Source of the DNA: an uncultured Lachnospiraceae bacterium | GTDB taxonomy: Bacteria > Bacillota > Clostridia > Lachnospirales > Lachnospiraceae | Assembly: GCA_947246015.1 (NCBI GenBank) | Contig: CAMXQE010000011.1 | Span: forward strand, 30,713-94,712 | DNA length: 64,000 nt | Direction: 5' to 3' | Program-made: the position numbers and the translations under genes | Shown: positions 54,011 through 63,920 of the stretch, piece by piece | Numbering within the stretch: the stretch's first letter is position 1 | Layout of the letters: every line of letters starts with the position of its first letter | The notes under the pieces: generated by a model | The model's database searches: none | Told to the model about the DNA's origin: nothing | The model's input: the letters and a program-made list of their open reading frames with translations, nothing else

Positions 54011-56671
54011 ATGAAACCCAAAAGCAAAAAACAATATATAGCGCTACCAGCGGCATTGGCAGCCTGCCTGCTGCTGTTTTTATTCATTGGCGGTTCCTTT
54101 TTTACAAAGTACCTGGATGAGCAGATTTTTGCAGAACGTACCACCCAGCTGGTAGAAATCACATCACAGGTACGGGTCAATCTGAACAATGCACTGGATT
54201 CCCACTGGAACTATCTCACCGCCGCAGTCAATATGCTGAAGCGGCAGGAATTTGATACGGCAGAAAATGTAATCACGTACATCGACGACCTTGGTCAGCT
54301 TTTGGAAACAGACCGTTACTATTCGACACTGATGCTGTTAGACAGTCAGGGCAACTGTTATGATGCCGATGGGAAACACGGTGTCTGGTCCGATATCGAT
54401 ATCATTTCCGGCGGAGACGAACGATACACCTTCATTTCCGACAGCTATATCTATGAGGACAGTTACTGGGCGTTTGTACAGAAACTGGATACTCCCCTGC
54501 ATACACGTGAGGACGGCCTTGATTTTACCCATGCCGTACTGCTAAAGGATGTACAGACCCTGACGGAGTACTATGACAGCTCTGCCTACGGCAGCCAGAA
54601 TGAAACTTACATTCTTAAAAGCAACGGTACCCGGATGCATGATGAATTCTCCCAGGATAAATCCATTCAGTCTTACAATGTACTCAAAGTACTGGAAAAC
54701 ATGGAAGGCCAGCGCTGTCCCGACATCCGGGCTGCCTTGGCGGAAGCCGATACCCTCAGTACCAACTTCATGAACAACGGCACCGAGTACTACTACTGCA
54801 TTACCTCTCTGGAGGAGTATGACACTCTGCTGCTGTTCCTGATTCCGGCACGTTTTGTCGCTTCCGGAACGGTAAAGATGGTAGGAATGGTTATCCGTAC
54901 CCTGCTGTTTCTGACCGTGATTCTGCTGGTACTGCTGATGCTGGCGGCAGCCGCCGTCATCCGCCACCGCAATAGCATCCGCCTAATCCAGCAGGAACAG
55001 GCAAACCTGCGCCGTCAGGAAGAAATGAATGTCCGACTGGAGGAATCCAATGCCATGCTTGCCCGTTCCAAGGAAACAGCGGAGCAGGCATTCCAAATTG
55101 CGGAAGATGCCAACCGGGCCAAAAGCTCTTTCCTGTCCAACATGAGCCATGATATCCGGACCCCCATGAATGCTATCATCGGTTTTGCCACCCTTTTGAC
55201 AAGGGATGCAGACAATCCGGATAAAGTAAGAGAGTATACAAAAAAAATCACCGCTTCCGGCCAGCACCTGCTGGGCCTTATCAATGACATTCTGGATATC
55301 AGCAAAATTGAAGCCGGCAAGACGACCCTGAATCTGTCGGATGAAAATATCGTAGAATTAATTGAAAATATAGACGGCATCATCCGGCCGCAGATGAAAG
55401 CGAAAAACCATACTTTTGAAGTATACAGCAAAGACCTGAAACATGAGCACATAGTAATGGATAAACTCCGTTTGAACCAGATTTTGTTAAACCTGCTGTC
55501 CAATGCCGTCAAGTATACACCGGAGGGCGGCCACGTCATCCTGACGGTTCAGGAACTGCCGCAAAGTACAAGACAACTGGCACATTTCCGCTTTATCGTG
55601 TCAGATAACGGCTATGGCATGAGCCAGGAATATCTGCAGAATCTCTTTCACGCATTTACGCGGGAGGAAGACAGCATTACCAACAAGATTCAGGGAACCG
55701 GACTTGGAATGGCAATCACTAAGAATCTGCTGGACCTGATGGGCGGAACGATTGCCGTAGACAGTGAAAAGGGAAAAGGCTCCACATTCACCGTGGAACT
55801 GAACCTGCACATCAGTGAACAGGAAGTGGATCAGAATTTCTGGAAAAATCACAATATCACCAGACTTTTGGCAGTAGACGATGAAGAAGTCATCTGCCAG
55901 AACATCCGGCTGACCATGGAAAGCACAGGGGTCGCGGTAGACTATACCCTGGACGGTCCGTCTGCCATCCATAAAATCAAACAGTCCGGGCTGGACGGGC
56001 ATCCCTATGATGTCGTCCTGCTGGACTGGAAGATGCCGGGAATGGATGGTTTGGAAACCGCCAGACGCATCCGGCAGGAAATTTCAGCCAATGTGCCTAT
56101 CCTTGTCCTCACCAGCTATGACTGGCCGGAGATTGAAGATGATGAACAGGCTGCAAATGTGGATGCATTCCTCTCCAAGCCTTTCTTCCTCACCAGCTTC
56201 CGTCAGAAATTAGATATGATACTCCGCCATGAACCGGAACCTGATGAAAGCAATGAACAGAGCATCCTTCACGGGCTGCACATTCTGGTCGCCGAAGATA
56301 ATGAAATCAACTCGGAGATTCTCAGCGAACTGCTGAGTGCCGCGGGGGCTTCCTGCGAGATATGTGAAAACGGCCGTCTTGCCGTTGAAGCCTTTGAAAA
56401 ATCCGCTCCCGGACAGTATCAGCTCATCCTGATGGATGTACAGATGCCGGTGATGAACGGCTATGAGGCAACCAAAGCAATCCGAAACCTTGACCATCCG
56501 CTGTCACAGACCATTCCCATCATTGCCATGACAGCAAATGCCTTTGCCGAAGATGTGCGGGATGCACTGGAATCCGGCATGAACGCCCATGTTGCCAAGC
56601 CATTGGACATGGCGGTACTGGAACAAACGGTCAAACTGGTGACGGAAACGCTGCCCGGCAATCAATCATGA
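54011..56671 (+). CDS. Hybrid histidine kinase with two receiver domains
   Basis: An 886-residue protein with the same domain order as the kinase at 17299-19869. A membrane helix at about 9-31 (YIALPAALAACLLLFLFIGG), a Cache-like extracytoplasmic sensor, a second helix near 290-315 (LLFLTVILLVLLMLAAAAVI), HisKA SFLSNMSHDIRTPMNAIIGF, HATPase NLLSNAVKYTPEGG and GTGLGMAITKNLLD. Receiver 1 shows LAVDDEE and VVLLDWKMPGMDG, and receiver 2 LVAEDNEINSE and LILMDVQMPVMNG. GGAAGGAGA precedes the ATG. The downstream AraC gene is a plausible output partner. Confidence 0.88.
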   Translation: MKPKSKKQYIALPAALAACLLLFLFIGGSFFTKYLDEQIFAERTTQLVEITSQVRVNLNNALDSHWNYLTAAVNMLKRQEFDTAENVITYIDDLGQLLETDRYYSTLMLLDSQGNCYDADGKHGVWSDIDIISGGDERYTFISDSYIYEDSYWAFVQKLDTPLHTREDGLDFTHAVLLKDVQTLTEYYDSSAYGSQNETYILKSNGTRMHDEFSQDKSIQSYNVLKVLENMEGQRCPDIRAALAEADTLSTNFMNNGTEYYYCITSLEEYDTLLLFLIPARFVASGTVKMVGMVIRTLLFLTVILLVLLMLAAAAVIRHRNSIRLIQQEQANLRRQEEMNVRLEESNAMLARSKETAEQAFQIAEDANRAKSSFLSNMSHDIRTPMNAIIGFATLLTRDADNPDKVREYTKKITASGQHLLGLINDILDISKIEAGKTTLNLSDENIVELIENIDGIIRPQMKAKNHTFEVYSKDLKHEHIVMDKLRLNQILLNLLSNAVKYTPEGGHVILTVQELPQSTRQLAHFRFIVSDNGYGMSQEYLQNLFHAFTREEDSITNKIQGTGLGMAITKNLLDLMGGTIAVDSEKGKGSTFTVELNLHISEQEVDQNFWKNHNITRLLAVDDEEVICQNIRLTMESTGVAVDYTLDGPSAIHKIKQSGLDGHPYDVVLLDWKMPGMDGLETARRIRQEISANVPILVLTSYDWPEIEDDEQAANVDAFLSKPFFLTSFRQKLDMILRHEPEPDESNEQSILHGLHILVAEDNEINSEILSELLSAAGASCEICENGRLAVEAFEKSAPGQYQLILMDVQMPVMNGYEATKAIRNLDHPLSQTIPIIAMTANAFAEDVRDALESGMNAHVAKPLDMAVLEQTVKLVTETLPGNQS

Positions 56672-56770
56672 AATTACCAGAGGGCGTGCCATCCTGAGAA
56701 AACCCCTTCCAGCACGTCCTCTTTTTTATGCACACGCCGATGCACAGGAAATCATAACTCAAAATAATAA

Positions 56771-57589
56771 TCTCCGGTTTTTATCTTCCCTTTTTTCCTT
56801 AAAATCCAATTCAGCAGCAAAGCAAAGGAACACTTAATCTATCCTGAATCTTTTTCCCTTTTAAAAACATCTTACGACTATTACACTGAAGGAAATAATC
56901 AGGAATTTTATGAAATCCGGTATATATTGGACGGAGAAGGTTACTTAAAATATAATGGACGAAGTTATCTGCTTAAAAAGGGAGAAGGCTGCCTGATTGA
57001 CTGCCGCCAAAAATATTATTATCAAACAAGCAGCTATAATTGGAGCAGTACATGCCTCTATTTCAACGGCGCACCTGCTGTCCCGCTTGTCCAGGCATAC
57101 CTGCTGTCCGGCAATGTGAAATTTACCAATGCCATGTTCTCAAACTTTGAACCTTTACAGATGCACATATTGCAATGCACGCAGAAAGTTTCCTCATATA
57201 TGGAATATGAAGTCTCCTGCACATTTTATATGCTTCTGACAAATCTCTTAATTGCCCAGAGCAAAACCCGCAGCACTTCCGAAGTTATTGAAAAAATAGT
57301 TTCATACATACAGGCAAATTACATGAAAAACCTTACTGCGGACGAATTATCTCATCATTTCAGTCTAAGCCGGACACATATGACCCGGTGCTTTAAAGAG
57401 TATACTGGTTTTGCCCCGCATGAGTATATAACACAGCTCCGCATCTATAATGCCAAATATCTTCTGAAAGCAACTGATTTATCTATTGAAGATATCAGCC
57501 GCCAGACAGGATTTTCGGATTCTGTCTACTTCATTCAGGTATTTAAAAAAATAGAAGGCATAACACCTTTAAAGTTCAGAAAAATGTAA
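56771..57589 (+). CDS. AraC-family regulator without a usable start codon
   Basis: The frame is open from 56771 (after a stop) to 57589, 272 codons, and reads FSSKAKEHLIYPESFSLLKT ... YDYYTEGNNQEFYEIRYILD, a normal cupin-sensor N-terminus. It has no ATG, GTG or TTG until the TTG at 56927, which would cut off half of the sensor. The C-terminus holds two HTH motifs (LTADELSHHFSLSRTHMTRC; SIEDISRQTGFSDSVYFIQV). Either a rare start codon is used or the 5' end is decayed. No convincing RBS was found. Confidence 0.7.
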   Translation, partial: SPVFIFPFFLKIQFSSKAKEHLIYPESFSLLKTSYDYYTEGNNQEFYEIRYILDGEGYLKYNGRSYLLKKGEGCLIDCRQKYYYQTSSYNWSSTCLYFNGAPAVPLVQAYLLSGNVKFTNAMFSNFEPLQMHILQCTQKVSSYMEYEVSCTFYMLLTNLLIAQSKTRSTSEVIEKIVSYIQANYMKNLTADELSHHFSLSRTHMTRCFKEYTGFAPHEYITQLRIYNAKYLLKATDLSIEDISRQTGFSDSVYFIQVFKKIEGITPLKFRKM

Positions 57590-57656
57590 ACATAATTTTC
57601 TTAGTAAAAAAAGAAAAGACCTTTGAAGAAACAATTGCAAATACCCTTTCCCAAAT

Positions 57657-57687
57657 AAGACCCCTGACATAACATCAAGGGTCTTTT
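57657..57687. terminator. Bidirectional terminator between AraC and xylB
   Basis: AAGACCC and GGGTCTT arms (7 bp) with a 15-nt loop, followed by TT on the plus strand and a TTATTT stretch on the minus strand. It serves the two convergent genes. Confidence 0.7.
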
Positions 57688-57694
57688 ATCCTGC

Positions 57695-59161
57695 CTATAA
57701 TTGCGGAAACAGTTCCTTCACCGCCGGATAAACTTTCGCAAACTTCCGGTATTTTTCTTCATACTTTGCCGCCAGTTCCGGCTCCGGCTCAATCGTATCA
57801 ATGATTTTCACCAGCTTTTCTGCCGCTTCTTCCACCGAAGCATATTCCCCGCAGCCCACAGCCGCCAGCATGGCACCGCCGTAACCCGGTCCTTCCTCGC
57901 TTTCGATGCGGTCGATTTTGATATTCAGCACATTGGCAATGATTTTACGCCAAAGAGGACTTTTCGCTCCGCCGCCGCATATCTTGGAACGCTCGATACG
58001 GATACCGAGGGAACGCGCCACTTCAAACGAATCACGGATGGCAAAAGCCACTCCCTCCAATACTGCCTGTGTCATATCCGCCCTTGTGCTGTCCATGGTC
58101 AGGCCGATGAAAGTGCCTCTCGCATACGGGTCGTTTAACGGAGAACGCTCACCCATCAGATACGGCAGGAAATACACATTGTTTTCCCCCAGCTTCGTAA
58201 TCTCCTCCTGTTCTTTCCCGTAATCTGACGTCCCGATAATATCATCCATCCACCATTTATTACAGGATGCCGCACTCAGCATACATCCCATCAGATGAAA
58301 ATGCCCGTCCGCATGAGCAAAAGCATGGAGCGCGTTGTTCTTATCCACCCCGAACTTATCACTGGAAATAAAAATTGTACCGGAAGTTCCAAGGGAAATA
58401 TTGCACATGCCGTCTCCTACCGTTCCGGTTCCTACCGCTGCAGCCGCATTGTCCCCTGCCCCGGCAATGACTTTCACCGTCTCCGGCAGTCCAATCTGCG
58501 CCGCCACATCCGGTTTCAGCGTACCGACCACATCCGCGCTTTCATAAATACCTGCCAGCTGCTCCTTTGTTACACCGCAGATTTCCATCATCTTCTCCGA
58601 CCAGCATTTGTGCTCCACATCGAACAGCAGCATACCGGAAGCATCGGATACATCCGTACAGAATGTACCAGACAGCTTATAGGCAATATAGTCCTTCGGC
58701 AGCATGATTTTCTTAATCCTTGCAAAATTCTCCGGCTCATTCTCCTTTACCCAAAGCACTTTCGGTGCGGTGAATCCGGTAAAAGCAATATTTGCCGTAT
58801 ATTTTGACAAATTCTCCTTACCGACCACCTGATTCAGATAATCCGTTTCTTTCGTGGTTCTCCCGTCATTCCAGAGAATCGCCGGACGGATTACCTCATC
58901 CTTTTCATCCAGTATCACCAGACCATGCATCTGGCCGCCGAAGCTGATACCCGCTACCTGTGATTTGTCACAGTCCGCCGTCAGTTCCTTCAGACCTTCC
59001 ACTACCGCATCCCACCAATCTTCCGGCTTCTGCTCCGACCAGCCCGGATGGGGAAAATAAAGCGGATATTCCTTTGATACAATCTTTTCAATCTTCCCGT
59101 CCGCTGCCATCAATAACAGCTTCACAGCGGAAGTTCCTAAATCCACACCTATGTATAACAT
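57695..59161 (-). CDS. xylB: Xylulokinase-like sugar kinase
   Basis: A 488-residue FGGY-family kinase. YIGVDLGTSAVKLLLM is the phosphate-1 motif, then GWSEQKPEDWWDAV, ISFGGQMHGLV, and the ATP site AGAGDNAAAAVGTGTVGDGM with ICGGGAKSPLWRKI. The substrate could be xylulose or a related ketose; the upstream isomerase-like gene decides which. AAGGGAGAGG precedes the ATG. It is the last gene of the three-gene sugar operon. Confidence 0.9.
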   Translation of the reverse strand: MLYIGVDLGTSAVKLLLMAADGKIEKIVSKEYPLYFPHPGWSEQKPEDWWDAVVEGLKELTADCDKSQVAGISFGGQMHGLVILDEKDEVIRPAILWNDGRTTKETDYLNQVVGKENLSKYTANIAFTGFTAPKVLWVKENEPENFARIKKIMLPKDYIAYKLSGTFCTDVSDASGMLLFDVEHKCWSEKMMEICGVTKEQLAGIYESADVVGTLKPDVAAQIGLPETVKVIAGAGDNAAAAVGTGTVGDGMCNISLGTSGTIFISSDKFGVDKNNALHAFAHADGHFHLMGCMLSAASCNKWWMDDIIGTSDYGKEQEEITKLGENNVYFLPYLMGERSPLNDPYARGTFIGLTMDSTRADMTQAVLEGVAFAIRDSFEVARSLGIRIERSKICGGGAKSPLWRKIIANVLNIKIDRIESEEGPGYGGAMLAAVGCGEYASVEEAAEKLVKIIDTIEPEPELAAKYEEKYRKFAKVYPAVKELFPQL

Positions 59162-59200
59162 ATTCCGATTCCTCTCCCTTTCTTATTCAGCGTCCAAATC

Positions 59201-59276
59201 GGGCAGGGAAGGTTTCTCTCCCTGCCCGCCGCGCCGGGCATCCGTCAGCTCTGCTGACACCCTCCTTTGGATGCCC
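59201..59276 (-). other. Stacked hairpins between isomerase and kinase genes
   Basis: GGGCAGGGA/TCCCTGCCC (59201-59227) and a Y-shaped structure GGGCATCC-GTCAGC/GCTGAC-GGATGCCC (59236-59276). They lie in the 179-bp gap of the operon and could stabilise or process the mRNA so that the isomerase and kinase are made in different amounts. Confidence 0.5.
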
Positions 59277-59340
59277 CTGTGTATACAAAGGGCAGGGAAA
59301 ATCCCCCGCCCTAATGCTGTACCAGTTATTCGCATCCGAT

Positions 59341-60828
59341 TTAAGCAAACGGATTTTCCGTAGGATATTTTACACCCTTAGGCTGGTTATATCCGATTTC
59401 CTCTACCGGAACGCCGATGTATTTGAAAATTTCATACAGCGATTTTCCGAAGTGTCCGAAAGCTACCGCACCATGGTGGGGATAATTGCCCTCAATCAGT
59501 ACATGACGGTAGAAACGTCCCATTTCAGGAATTGCAAAGATGCCGATGCCGCCGAAGGATTTCGTTGCAACAGGAAGCACTTCACCCTGTGCGATGTATC
59601 CGCGCAGCTTGCAGTCAGCTGTGGACTGTAAACGGTAGAATGTGATATCGCCCGGTATGATATCCCCTTCCAGCGTTCCCTGCGTCACTTCTTCCGGCAG
59701 GTTCCTTGCCATAATCATCTGATATTTCATAGAACATGCCGCCAGTTTCTTAGAGCATGTATTGCCGCAGTGGAAGCCCATGAACGTATCCTGATGTGTA
59801 TAATCAAATTTACCTTTGATGCTTTCCTCATACATATCCGCCGGTACGGAATTGTTGATATCCAACAGCGTTACCGCATCCTGACTTACGCAGGCACCGA
59901 TAAACTCGCTGAGCGCACCGTAAATATCCACTTCGCAGGATACCGGAATGCCCCTTCCGGTGAGACGGCTGTTCACATAACAGGGAACAAAACCGAACTG
60001 TGTCTGGAATGCCGGCCAGCATTTTCCGGCAATGGCAACATACTTCCTGTAACCTTTGTGTTCGTCAATCCAATCCAAAAGAGTAAGCTCATACTGCGCC
60101 AGCTTCGGTAAAATCTCCGGTTTCATATTTCCTTCGCCCAGTTCGGATTCCATATCTTTTACCACATCCGCGATGCGGGGATCGTTGTCATGCTTATGGA
60201 ACGCTTCGAACAAATCCAGCTCGGAATTTTCTTCGATTTCCACACCCAGATTATAGAGCTGCTTAATGGGCGCATTACATGCAAGGAAGTTTAACGGTCT
60301 GGGACCGAAAGAAATAATCTTCAAATCGGAAAGTCCTACGATACCTCTTGCAATCGGCAGGAACTCATGAATCATATCCGCGCATTCCTCTGCCGTGCCT
60401 ACCGGATACTCCGGAATATACGCCTTAATGTTACGCAGTTTCAGGTTATAGCTTGCATTGAGCATACCGCAGTAAGCATCGCCCCTGCCGCCAATCAGGT
60501 TGTCGCCGCTCTCCTCAGCCGCAGCCACGAACATCGCAGGACCGTCAAAATGTCTTGCCAGCAGCGTTTCGGAAATCTCCGGGCCGAAGTTGCCAAGATA
60601 TACTACGAGAGCATTACATCCTGCCTTTTTCACATCTTCCAGTGCCTGTACCATATGGATTTCGCTTTCCACGATACAAACCGGACACTCGTAGATATCG
60701 TCTTTTCCGTACTTGTCTTCATATGCCTTTACCAGAGCTTTTCTTCTGTTTACGGACAGGCTCTCCGGAAAACAGTCACGGCTTACCGCCACGATACCTA
60801 CTTTTACTTTGGGTAAATTCTCAAACAT
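59341..60828 (-). CDS. L-fucose/L-arabinose isomerase-family protein
   Basis: A 495-residue member of the FucI/AraA-like isomerase superfamily. It shows VKVGIVAVSRDCFPESLSVN, NALVVYLGNFGPEISETLLA, EVDIYGALSEFIGACVSQDA and a metal-type MGFHCGNTCSKKL plus ending GNYPHHGAVAFGHFGKSLYE. It would convert an aldose to a ketose (for example L-arabinose, L-fucose or D-arabinose), followed by the kinase. The substrate is not settled. AATAGGAGG precedes the ATG and it lies 28 bp after the DUF4867 gene. Confidence 0.82.
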   Translation of the reverse strand: MFENLPKVKVGIVAVSRDCFPESLSVNRRKALVKAYEDKYGKDDIYECPVCIVESEIHMVQALEDVKKAGCNALVVYLGNFGPEISETLLARHFDGPAMFVAAAEESGDNLIGGRGDAYCGMLNASYNLKLRNIKAYIPEYPVGTAEECADMIHEFLPIARGIVGLSDLKIISFGPRPLNFLACNAPIKQLYNLGVEIEENSELDLFEAFHKHDNDPRIADVVKDMESELGEGNMKPEILPKLAQYELTLLDWIDEHKGYRKYVAIAGKCWPAFQTQFGFVPCYVNSRLTGRGIPVSCEVDIYGALSEFIGACVSQDAVTLLDINNSVPADMYEESIKGKFDYTHQDTFMGFHCGNTCSKKLAACSMKYQMIMARNLPEEVTQGTLEGDIIPGDITFYRLQSTADCKLRGYIAQGEVLPVATKSFGGIGIFAIPEMGRFYRHVLIEGNYPHHGAVAFGHFGKSLYEIFKYIGVPVEEIGYNQPKGVKYPTENPFA

Positions 60829-60856
60829 ATTCTTATCCTCCTATTATGTTATCATC

Positions 60857-61495
60857 TCATTCCGCCACACTGACATTTTCACCTTTTATGCCATTATAGG
60901 CTCCGGCAATGCCCGCTTCTTCATGGGCAATCAGCCACTTATTCTTTGCCGCCAGCAGTTTGTCTTCCGGCTGTCCGCCCTTTTTCCCCGTCAGTTCCTC
61001 GTTGGTTCCTTTAGGCAAAATCACCACGTTACGGAAAGGCTTGCCATCCACGCTGCATGGTGCATAGTGAAGGGTGGTTGCATACATTTCGTATACGGTT
61101 CCCTTGGGAAGCATAAATGCTTCTATTTTGGAAGAATCATAGGAAACCTCCGCCCCGTCCCCCGATACTTCCACATCCTGCTGTTTCCCCAGCAGCAGAA
61201 TCAAATCCGACGCCGCAACGCCGAACTCCGAGCTGCGGTGATATTCCACTGCATCCAGCTTATGATTCGTTCCGTTGCAGTAACCAATCTGCATATCCAG
61301 CTCACCAAAGAAACTGTTCTTCACAACGTCTGCTACCGGCAGCTTTTCCAATTCTTCAATGGAAGGATAATATACTACTGCATCCTCCGGTGCTTCCGTC
61401 TTCTGCATGGCCTCTACCAGCTCCGAAGCATCAAAGTCCGGAAATACCCGTCCGTATACCCGGAACGAATCATCTTTCACCGATTGAATCCTCAC
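60857..61495 (-). CDS. DUF4867 family protein
   Basis: A 212-residue soluble protein, with a predicted cupin-like beta fold: MQIGYCNGTNHKLDAVEYHR, VVASDLILLLGKQQ and VYEMYATTLHYAPCSVDGKP. The family is linked to sugar-isomerase operons in Clostridia, and its role (perhaps a mutarotase or ketol isomerase) is unproved. The start is GTG, with AGGAGG nine bases upstream. First gene of the sugar operon; no transporter gene is in view. Confidence 0.75.
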   Translation of the reverse strand: MRIQSVKDDSFRVYGRVFPDFDASELVEAMQKTEAPEDAVVYYPSIEELEKLPVADVVKNSFFGELDMQIGYCNGTNHKLDAVEYHRSSEFGVAASDLILLLGKQQDVEVSGDGAEVSYDSSKIEAFMLPKGTVYEMYATTLHYAPCSVDGKPFRNVVILPKGTNEELTGKKGGQPEDKLLAAKNKWLIAHEEAGIAGAYNGIKGENVSVAE

Positions 61496-61651
61496 TTTTT
61501 AACGCCTCCTGTCCTTTTAGTATCCCGTTCACAGCTACTGAAAAATGCCGTTTGCGGATTCCTAATCTTATGATAGTATTATAGGCGTATTTTTTGCTCT
61601 TTTCTACCAAAAACTTATCTTATATGTAGCACTTTCTTGTCTTTTTCTATT

Positions 61652-62473
61652 TTAAATATTTATTCCTGCACTCCCCTGCATTTCCCCGTCTGCCAGTCCT
61701 GTCAGATACCGCTTCCGGTACTTTAACTGCACATACTTCATCACCTTCCGGTAATAAACCGGATTTCCCGCACCGCCTAAAATGCCCGCAACAGGAATAC
61801 CCTGTATGAATTTTAACACCAGCATATCCACCGCAAAAGCCTGTGCCGTCTTCTGTACCTGCCCGGACATTTCATCCCCTTCCGGCGCAGGTATGCCATT
61901 TTGCATCCACTCATCCACCGTCCTGTTTTTTTCTTCCCATTCCTCACCCTTAGAAAGCGCCGTTTCCATCATTTTCAGGATTAGAAGCTTTTCTTCCGGT
62001 GTATCATAAGAAAAACCGTAATGAAGCGCCGTCTCGTAAACTCCCTTTAACAGCACTCCCACGAATATAACAATATCCGGCAGCCCGATTCCAAATATGC
62101 CAAGCCCGATTCCTTCCGCCGTGGTAAGCGCCATATTCCGCACTCCGGCGCTATGCGCCCCGCTCTTCACCTTGCGGAGTTCTTTTCTCCTGCTCCTTAC
62201 CTGCACTGCATAATTCCGCACCTGATAGTCTTCCTGAATGGCATCTTTGTTATAGCTCTTCTCTATCACGGCCGTCCCTTTGTCAAACACAATGGAAAAT
62301 GCCTTGCCAAATGCCTGTTCCAGATGCGAAGCCGTCTTGTTTATAAATTCTTTCGCCGGCATCTTTTCCGCTAATTTCTCCAACGGGCGCCTCCCTTCCT
62401 GCCATGCTGCCCGCCGTAACTTTTCTTCCTGCCTTTCCACTAATGCCAGTTCCTTCCGGATGGCGGCTTTCAT
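61652..62473 (-). CDS. EcsC family protein
   Basis: About 273 residues. MKAAIRKELALVERQEEKLR is a basic, helical N-terminus; the central VRNMALTTAEGIGLGIFGIG and LPDIVIFVGVLLKGVYETAL are membrane-associating helices typical of EcsC, a family of unknown role first named for a gene beside the Ecs ABC transporter. AAAGGAA precedes the Met at 62473; the frame runs to 62554, overlapping the serpin stop. Follows the serpin on the same strand, so probably co-transcribed. Confidence 0.8.
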   Translation of the reverse strand: MKAAIRKELALVERQEEKLRRAAWQEGRRPLEKLAEKMPAKEFINKTASHLEQAFGKAFSIVFDKGTAVIEKSYNKDAIQEDYQVRNYAVQVRSRRKELRKVKSGAHSAGVRNMALTTAEGIGLGIFGIGLPDIVIFVGVLLKGVYETALHYGFSYDTPEEKLLILKMMETALSKGEEWEEKNRTVDEWMQNGIPAPEGDEMSGQVQKTAQAFAVDMLVLKFIQGIPVAGILGGAGNPVYYRKVMKYVQLKYRKRYLTGLADGEMQGSAGINI

Positions 62474-62537
62474 GCGCTTTTCCTTTCCTGCCCTCACCGT
62501 CTCCTTATCTCCTTCCGATACCTGCCTATTCTCTCCA

Positions 62538-63884
62538 TCATTCCCCCACCTCATTCATCACACCGATAAAGACCGGAATGTTCGTCCGTTCTTCCACAAT
62601 CGCATAAACAAACGGCCGGTTCAAATATACATGATAAATTTCCAGTCCTGGATCCTCTTCTGCGGCTTCCGCCGCCATGTTCATTTCCGTTGCCGCCGTT
62701 GCTTCCGTTCCCAGCTCATTTACCGCAATGTAGGTCTTGTGCAGAATCTCGTCAATAAACAGATTGCCGTCCGCATAACTCCCGATTCCGCCAAAGTCTG
62801 CCTTTTTCCTGTCAAAAGCCTCCTCCATCCCCATAGCCCGCAGTATATCGTTTAACCGCACCTCATAAACCGCTTCAAATTTCGGCATACCGGTTATTAC
62901 GATTTTCTCCGTTTTCGCATCCGCAAGCATGGACCGGAAAGCTTCCCCGTCCAAAGACGCTGCATATTCTTCCGGCCGGATTCCCTCCTCCGGCAAAACT
63001 GCAGCAAAATAATAGCCCTCCTTATATGGTTTCACAAATCCGACGGCCTTCTCATCCTCTATATAAACACTCTCTCCGGAATATAGAAACGGAACGGTTT
63101 TTTTTTCGCCTGATGCATTCGTAAAAGTACCGCTCTTTATCTCATATTCCTTGTAAATTCTTTCCCACTCCGCTTCAAAAGACGCCGTATTCAGCAGATA
63201 CATCACCGTTTCTTCCGGAATACTGTCCAACATGCGGGAAATTCTGCCGCCTGTCTTTTCATTTACCCAGCTGTTCATATCCTCCACAGTATCTGTATCA
63301 AAAGCAGTCCCATATAGGTCCATCCCGTAAAAGGACGCATTTTTCTTAAGAAAATCTTCCTTCACAGAGAACGCTTCATCCGTCTGTTTCAACCAGACAG
63401 AATCTGCCAGATACAGTCCCGTCTGCCCTGTACCGGCCAGACTGTCCGTCCATGCCTTCCAGTTCCGGTTCAGCTGCTCCATATCCTGATTTTGGGCAAT
63501 AACGGAACTTATCTGCGCCAGGGTATCCCCTCCTGCCCCATTGGCTGTCATAGCCAGAACACCCAGCACCGCTGCCGGAGACACCATCACATTTCCTCCG
63601 TCTCCCTGTTTCAGATTCTCCTGCAGAAGCCGGATGGCAAAATCCGCTGTATCCGTACAGAAAACCTCCTCCGGCCCGCCCTGTTCCATTCCGCTTCCGC
63701 CCGCAGCATCTTCTGTTTTCAGTCCCTGCATAAAATCCACATATGTCTCTTCCGGAATGTTTCCGCTCTCCCCGTTTCCGCATCCGCAGCATAACATTCC
63801 GAGCATGAGGAAAATCCCCGCCTGGATTTGCATAAATCTCTGCTTTATTTCCTTTTTTATTTTAATATCCCTTCTATTTTTCAT
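62538..63884 (-). CDS. Serpin-family protease inhibitor, lipoprotein
   Basis: A 448-residue protein with a lipoprotein signal (AGIFLMLGMLCCGCGNGESG, lipobox region LCCGC) and a serpin domain. Conserved points are PAAVLGVLAMTANGAGGDTL, NTASFEAEW, VKPYKEGYYFAAVLPEEGIR and the end YLNRPFVYAIVEERTNIPVF. The reactive loop hinge ELGTEATAATEMNM has Gly, Thr and small residues at P15-P9, as in inhibitory serpins. The cleavage residue cannot be fixed by eye. It would guard the cell against host or microbial proteases. The RBS is AGAAGGG; the upstream is repetitive. Confidence 0.88.
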   Translation of the reverse strand: MKNRRDIKIKKEIKQRFMQIQAGIFLMLGMLCCGCGNGESGNIPEETYVDFMQGLKTEDAAGGSGMEQGGPEEVFCTDTADFAIRLLQENLKQGDGGNVMVSPAAVLGVLAMTANGAGGDTLAQISSVIAQNQDMEQLNRNWKAWTDSLAGTGQTGLYLADSVWLKQTDEAFSVKEDFLKKNASFYGMDLYGTAFDTDTVEDMNSWVNEKTGGRISRMLDSIPEETVMYLLNTASFEAEWERIYKEYEIKSGTFTNASGEKKTVPFLYSGESVYIEDEKAVGFVKPYKEGYYFAAVLPEEGIRPEEYAASLDGEAFRSMLADAKTEKIVITGMPKFEAVYEVRLNDILRAMGMEEAFDRKKADFGGIGSYADGNLFIDEILHKTYIAVNELGTEATAATEMNMAAEAAEEDPGLEIYHVYLNRPFVYAIVEERTNIPVFIGVMNEVGE

Positions 63885-63920
63885 TTCCCTTCTATTTTTA
63901 ATATCCCTTCCGTTTTTTAT

